DNA of 60,341 nt, from positions 1 through 60,341 of the forward strand of contig JAUCGA010000024.1 in assembly GCA_030377865.1 (NCBI GenBank). Reading direction: 5' to 3'. Of this stretch, positions 60,006 to 60,341 are shown piece after piece (the stretch's first letter is position 1; every line of letters begins with the position of its first letter). The notes below the pieces were generated by a model. The model searched no databases. It was not told where the DNA came from and was given only the letters and a program-made list of their open reading frames with translations. Made by a program: the position numbers and the translations under genes. This stretch comes from Anaerolineales bacterium HSG25. GTDB lineage: Bacteria; Chloroflexota; Anaerolineae; 4572-78; J111.

Positions 60006-60080
60006 GTGAAACACCTCCGAGGAGCTTCGCACCTCGGAGGAGAACGACTCCGCGTCCTCCAAGGTGCTCTGCTCCTATGT
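60006..60080. repeat. R11-type repeat, second copy (degenerate)
   Basis: ACCTCCGAGGAGCTTCGCACC...GAGGAGAACGACTCCGCG resembles the element at 18.75 kb in reverse. Nothing else is apparent in 59994-60111. Confidence 0.55.
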
Positions 60081-60111
60081 ACCCAAATGGGTATTGAAGG
60101 TCTTTTGAAAC

Positions 60112-60252
60112 CTACAAAACCCACCGTGCCGCCAGCCAATTAGAGATAAGCCTAACAATCCATACCAGTAACCCTATTAGCAAAACCAGCGGTAAAATCA
60201 CTATTACCAGCCATATCGTCAGATCAACCCGACCTGCTACCCGACAGAAAAT
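60112..60252 (-). pseudogene. Membrane-helix fragment of a lost gene
   Basis: A minus-strand frame reads GRVDLTIWLVIVILPLVLL and continues to IVRLISNWLAARWVL before the stop at 60112. It is a clear membrane helix plus basic tail, as at the end of DUF4349-like or similar surface proteins, but the rest of the gene is missing upstream and there is no start codon. Confidence 0.3.
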
Positions 60253-60300
60253 TTAGTCTGAATATTTACATGTAGTTTTCCTCGGAAGTGTTCCGCAGAA

Positions 60301-60341
60301 TTTATAGTCACTTATAAGTAATTCTTATAAGCGACTATAAA
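60301..60341. repeat. Large palindrome at the right edge
   Basis: TTTATAGTCACTTATAAG, loop TAATT, CTTATAAGCGACTATAAA: 17 of 18 positions pair. It may be the edge of another repeat element cut by the window. Confidence 0.7.

Overview
The window looks like part of a chromosome from an uncultured, environmental bacterium, most probably a member of the Chloroflexota (Anaerolineae-like). I infer this from the gene mix: a Sec-exported, lipoprotein-type (clade II) nitrous oxide reductase cluster, Uma2-family nucleases, a four-helix-bundle protein, DUF503 and DUF4031 proteins, an M23/LysM/M14 cell-wall enzyme, a GT-C membrane enzyme, and very large multi-PAS hybrid kinases. No rRNA, tRNA, CRISPR array or intact transposase gene was found, so the placement is moderate confidence only.

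Layout. 1-9.7 kb (minus strand): signalling block with a receiver protein broken near the window edge, a four-helix-bundle protein, a 1983-residue haem-domain/10-PAS hybrid kinase and a receiver-PAS-PP2C phosphatase. 10-15.3 kb (minus): a NucS-like nuclease with an apparent frameshift, an M23-LysM-M14 cell-wall enzyme and a P-loop ATPase. 15.5-25 kb (plus): two tandem S41 peptidases, smpB, a homocitrate/isopropylmalate-synthase-like enzyme, a Uma2 protein, an aconitase-family subunit, VanZ, a GT2 enzyme, an unknown protein and a LolD/MacB-like ATPase. 25-27.7 kb: an fmt-like fragment, DUF503, a small membrane protein and an S1-domain protein. 28.3-38.3 kb: hybrid kinase plus receiver-GAF-cyclase pair, an XRE regulator, DUF4031 and a second large hybrid kinase. 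38.5-41.8 kb: a zinc-finger membrane protein and a GT-C-like membrane protein. 42-50.8 kb (minus): nos gene cluster (nosZ, NosB-position membrane protein, nosD, nosF, nosY, nosL, cytochrome c, NnrS-like protein). 51.4-55.6 kb (plus): tig, clpP, clpX. 55.8-60 kb: peroxiredoxin, membrane protein, response regulator, HAD phosphatase, VOC protein and gene remnants.

How it fits together. The nos cluster would reduce N2O outside the membrane, fed by the lipoprotein cytochrome c and matured by NosDFY/NosL. Its main promoter carries a perfect TGTGA-N6-TCACA palindrome centred at -41.5 from the predicted start, the geometry of a class II CRP/FNR-family activator site. tig-clpP-clpX is the usual protein folding and turnover cluster. 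The kinase/receiver genes form at least one likely pair (28.3-33.7 kb).

The most striking feature is the intergenic DNA. Nearly every gap is filled with short, strongly palindromic repeats from at least ten families (called R1-R11 here). Two families are clearly mobile: R1 (91 bp, GTAAA...TTTAC ends) and R3 (139 bp, GGYTCTYTGG ends) are flanked by 8-bp target duplications, and one R3 copy sits inside an R1 copy with both duplications intact. R4 shows paired base changes that keep its stems. R8 lies in-frame inside two unrelated proteins. No transposase is present here; the GTAA ends and 8-bp duplications of R1 point to an IS66-type enzyme elsewhere in the genome.
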